Positions 62,063 to 64,000 of a stretch of DNA of 64,000 nucleotides are shown in pieces. Both the position numbers and the translations under genes were made by a program. Positions within the stretch are counted from its first letter, which is position 1, and each line of letters begins with the position of its first letter. The stretch is taken from assembly GCA_964468435.1 (NCBI GenBank), contig CAYXVE010000003.1:1-64000 (forward strand), in the 5' to 3' direction. The stretch is from JBCCTX01 sp964468435 (GTDB lineage: Bacteria; Bacteroidota; Bacteroidia; J057). The notes beneath the pieces are model-generated. The model ran no database searches. It had not been told where the DNA came from and saw only the letters and a program-made list of their open reading frames with translations.

Positions 62063-62301
62063 AACTGTTCAGAAATAATTTGGTGGGAATGTTACACCTT
62101 TTTAATTAATCCGTCAACGACAGAAATGTTTTAAACCTTTGAACAAAATGACTTTATACGATGTTTGTGTAAACTAGATTCAATAAAATAAGATTTTTTA
62201 GGGTTTGGTAGACTTCTGTTACCAACCATTTTAAATCTATTAGCGTTCTAATATTATCTTTTCTAAACTAAAAAGTGTACCATCAATTAAAAGCTTTACC
62301 A

Positions 62302-64000
62302 ATGAAAAACTTTTTATTAATCTTCATTGCAGCATTGCTGTCTGTATCTGTGGCTTTTGCTCAGGGTACGGTAGCTGGTACTGTAACGGAAGCCGATACG
62401 GGAGATCCTATCGTCGGTGCCGCAGTACTGATTAAGGGAACCACCATCGGTGCCTACACCGATGAAGATGGACAATACAGCATTTCGCTGCCTAACCAGG
62501 CTACATCCCTGGTATTTACCTATGTAGGAAGATCTACCGTTGAAGAACAGATCAACGGTAGAAGTGTCATCAACATAGCCATGGAAGTTGATGCATTAGA
62601 AGTCGACGAAGTTGTCGTAACAGCAGTAGGTATCGAAGCCAACCGCAGATCGCTGGGCTACGCTGTTCAAAATGTTAATGCAGACGAAATCGTCAATGCA
62701 CGCGAGGTGAACATCGTCAATGCACTCAACTCCAAGGTTGCGGGTGTAACTGTAGTGAGCTCTTCGGGATCTCCTGGAGCTTCTGCCAACATCCGTATCC
62801 GCGGTAGCGTATCAATCGGTCGTACCAACAGCCCTCTCTTTGTAATTGATGGGGTGCCTATTGATAACTCTTCCTCTGGAAACGGTGTGGGTGGTGTGGA
62901 TAACTCAAATCGTGCAATCGACATCAATCCCAATGATATTGAGTCTCTTACCGTGCTGAAAGGTCCAGCCGCTACTGTATTATACGGTATCCGTGCAGCA
63001 AATGGCGCCGTGATCATCACAACCAAGTCAGGTAAGAGAGGGAAGCCCACAATCACTATCAACTCATCTTATACCTTTGATGAGGTAAATAAGCTACCCG
63101 AATTGCAAAGCACTTATGCACAGGGAAGACCCGTAGATGGTGTACCTACCTGGAGAGGTCCCAATACCTTCGAAGGATTTAGCTGGGGACCCCTGATTTC
63201 CGAACTGGAATTTGATGGATCTGACTACCCGTTTGATCAGAATGGTAGGCTGGTACCACGTGGTCAGGGTAATGGAATACCCGCACGTGCATATGATCCT
63301 TATGATTTTTTCGTTACTGGGCAGACTTATGACCTGAATGCATCTGTATCTGGTGGAACGGACAATATTAGGTATTTCCTTTCTGCGGGCAGACTTGCTT
63401 CACAAGGAATTGTGCCTAATTCGACTTTTGAAAGAAATTCTTTCCGGGTCAAAGTTGAGTCCAATCTAACTGAAAAACTCAAAGCAGGTATTTCTGCCAA
63501 TTTTGTCAACTCTGGTGGAGACCGTATTCAGAGAGGATCAAACATCTCCGGTGTGATGCTGGGACTGTTGCGTACTACTCCTACCTTTGATAACGGTAAT
63601 GGTAAATCTGGTGAGGAAGCTGCTGAAGATCGAGATACTTACCTTCTTCCCGATGGAACACAGCGTTCGTACCGTGCGGGTATCTATGATAATCCGTACT
63701 GGACCGTGAACAAAAATCCATTTACAGATGATGTAAACCGTATCATTGGATATTCTAATCTTTCTTACGAGGTAGCTCCCTGGTTTACCATTGCGTACAA
63801 ACTGGGTATAGACCACTACACTGACAGAAGATTGCTGGCCCTTGATATCAATTCTGCTGATACTCCCAATGGGCTGGTACAACAAAACACATTGTTTTCA
63901 ACTGATTTGAACTCAGATCTATTACTCCAGTTCAATTCCAATATCGGGGATGACCTGAGTGTAAATGCAACAGTAGGACACAACTACTTCAGTACAAACT
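62302..64000 (+). CDS. SusC/RagA family TonB-linked outer-membrane receptor, partial (3' end outside window)
   Basis: An open frame of 566 codons from ATG 62302 to the edge with no stop. A signal peptide (MKNFLLIFIAALLSVSVAFA, then Q) is followed by a carboxypeptidase-D-like regulatory domain (AGTVTEADTGDPIVGAAVLI, residues 23-100) with the TonB-box-like DEVVVTAVG. The plug domain comes next (LNSKVAGVTVVSSSGSPGAS, SPLFVIDGVPIDN, ILKGPAA-like TVLKGPAATVLYG, AANGAVIITTKSGK). The start of the beta barrel then follows. It imports oligosaccharides or peptides with a SusD-like lipoprotein, expected just beyond the window. A stem TTGGTA/TACCAA lies at 62205-62225 in the 240-bp upstream region. Confidence 0.92.
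   Translation, partial: MKNFLLIFIAALLSVSVAFAQGTVAGTVTEADTGDPIVGAAVLIKGTTIGAYTDEDGQYSISLPNQATSLVFTYVGRSTVEEQINGRSVINIAMEVDALEVDEVVVTAVGIEANRRSLGYAVQNVNADEIVNAREVNIVNALNSKVAGVTVVSSSGSPGASANIRIRGSVSIGRTNSPLFVIDGVPIDNSSSGNGVGGVDNSNRAIDINPNDIESLTVLKGPAATVLYGIRAANGAVIITTKSGKRGKPTITINSSYTFDEVNKLPELQSTYAQGRPVDGVPTWRGPNTFEGFSWGPLISELEFDGSDYPFDQNGRLVPRGQGNGIPARAYDPYDFFVTGQTYDLNASVSGGTDNIRYFLSAGRLASQGIVPNSTFERNSFRVKVESNLTEKLKAGISANFVNSGGDRIQRGSNISGVMLGLLRTTPTFDNGNGKSGEEAAEDRDTYLLPDGTQRSYRAGIYDNPYWTVNKNPFTDDVNRIIGYSNLSYEVAPWFTIAYKLGIDHYTDRRLLALDINSADTPNGLVQQNTLFSTDLNSDLLLQFNSNIGDDLSVNATVGHNYFSTN

Overview
The window looks like a chromosomal segment from a marine-type member of the Bacteroidota, most likely the Saprospiria/Lewinella side of the phylum (the phylum call is firm, the finer placement is inference). 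Support comes from several secreted proteins with C-terminal type IX secretion (T9SS) sorting domains, a SusC/RagA TonB-linked receptor running off the right edge, a LytS/LytTR-type two-component pair, fasciclin lipoproteins, a near absence of Shine-Dalgarno sites, and promoters of the Bacteroidota form TTG-N17..20-TAnnTTTG.

Left edge (1-1010): a two-gene minus-strand cassette, a Trypco1 (trypsin-co-occurring domain 1, CU044_2847 family) gene followed immediately by a formylglycine-generating-enzyme (FGE/SUMF1) gene. Both look damaged. The Trypco1 gene has an in-frame TAA at codon 9. The FGE gene runs into a triplicated REP-like 18-bp unit exactly where its conserved RLPTEAEWE motif should continue. 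Such domain pairs are known from multi-component conflict (defence-like) systems. 1.0-6.8 kb: YdcF-like protein, outer-membrane protein with a very basic tail, penicillin-binding protein 1C, a hypothetical protein, Dps. 6.9-16.3 kb: gltB-gltD glutamate synthase operon and valS, with a 770-bp AT-rich gap between them.

16.4-29.9 kb: surface and envelope proteins (two tandem choice-of-anchor-J/T9SS paralogues, rhodanese, beta-helix lipoprotein, GH36-like hydrolase, fasciclin, FG-GAP propeller) mixed with an enoyl-CoA hydratase and a 2OG-Fe(II) oxygenase. 30-46 kb: a transport and sugar-acid region with two Na+/solute symporters, a secreted Gfo/Idh/MocA protein, MFS and DUF819 transporters, 3-dehydro-L-gulonate dehydrogenase (yiaK), a PHP phosphodiesterase, a MobA-like nucleotidyltransferase, mtaB, DinB, a MOSC protein and an acyltransferase. 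Between the MOSC and acyltransferase genes lies an unrecognised relic of aceK (isocitrate dehydrogenase kinase/phosphatase), visible only when two frameshifts are bridged. A tRNA-Leu(CAG) follows.

46-64 kb: a lone CrtW-like carotenoid ketolase, an SDR lacking its catalytic Tyr and Lys, DUF2147, a large T9SS protein, an alpha/beta hydrolase, a CPBP protease, a LytS-type histidine kinase and its probable LytTR regulator, rsmI, two integral membrane proteins and the start of a susC-like gene. Just upstream of the histidine kinase is a structured element ending in U8 that looks like a small RNA or attenuator. I see no CRISPR array, prophage, integrase, insertion sequence or rRNA.
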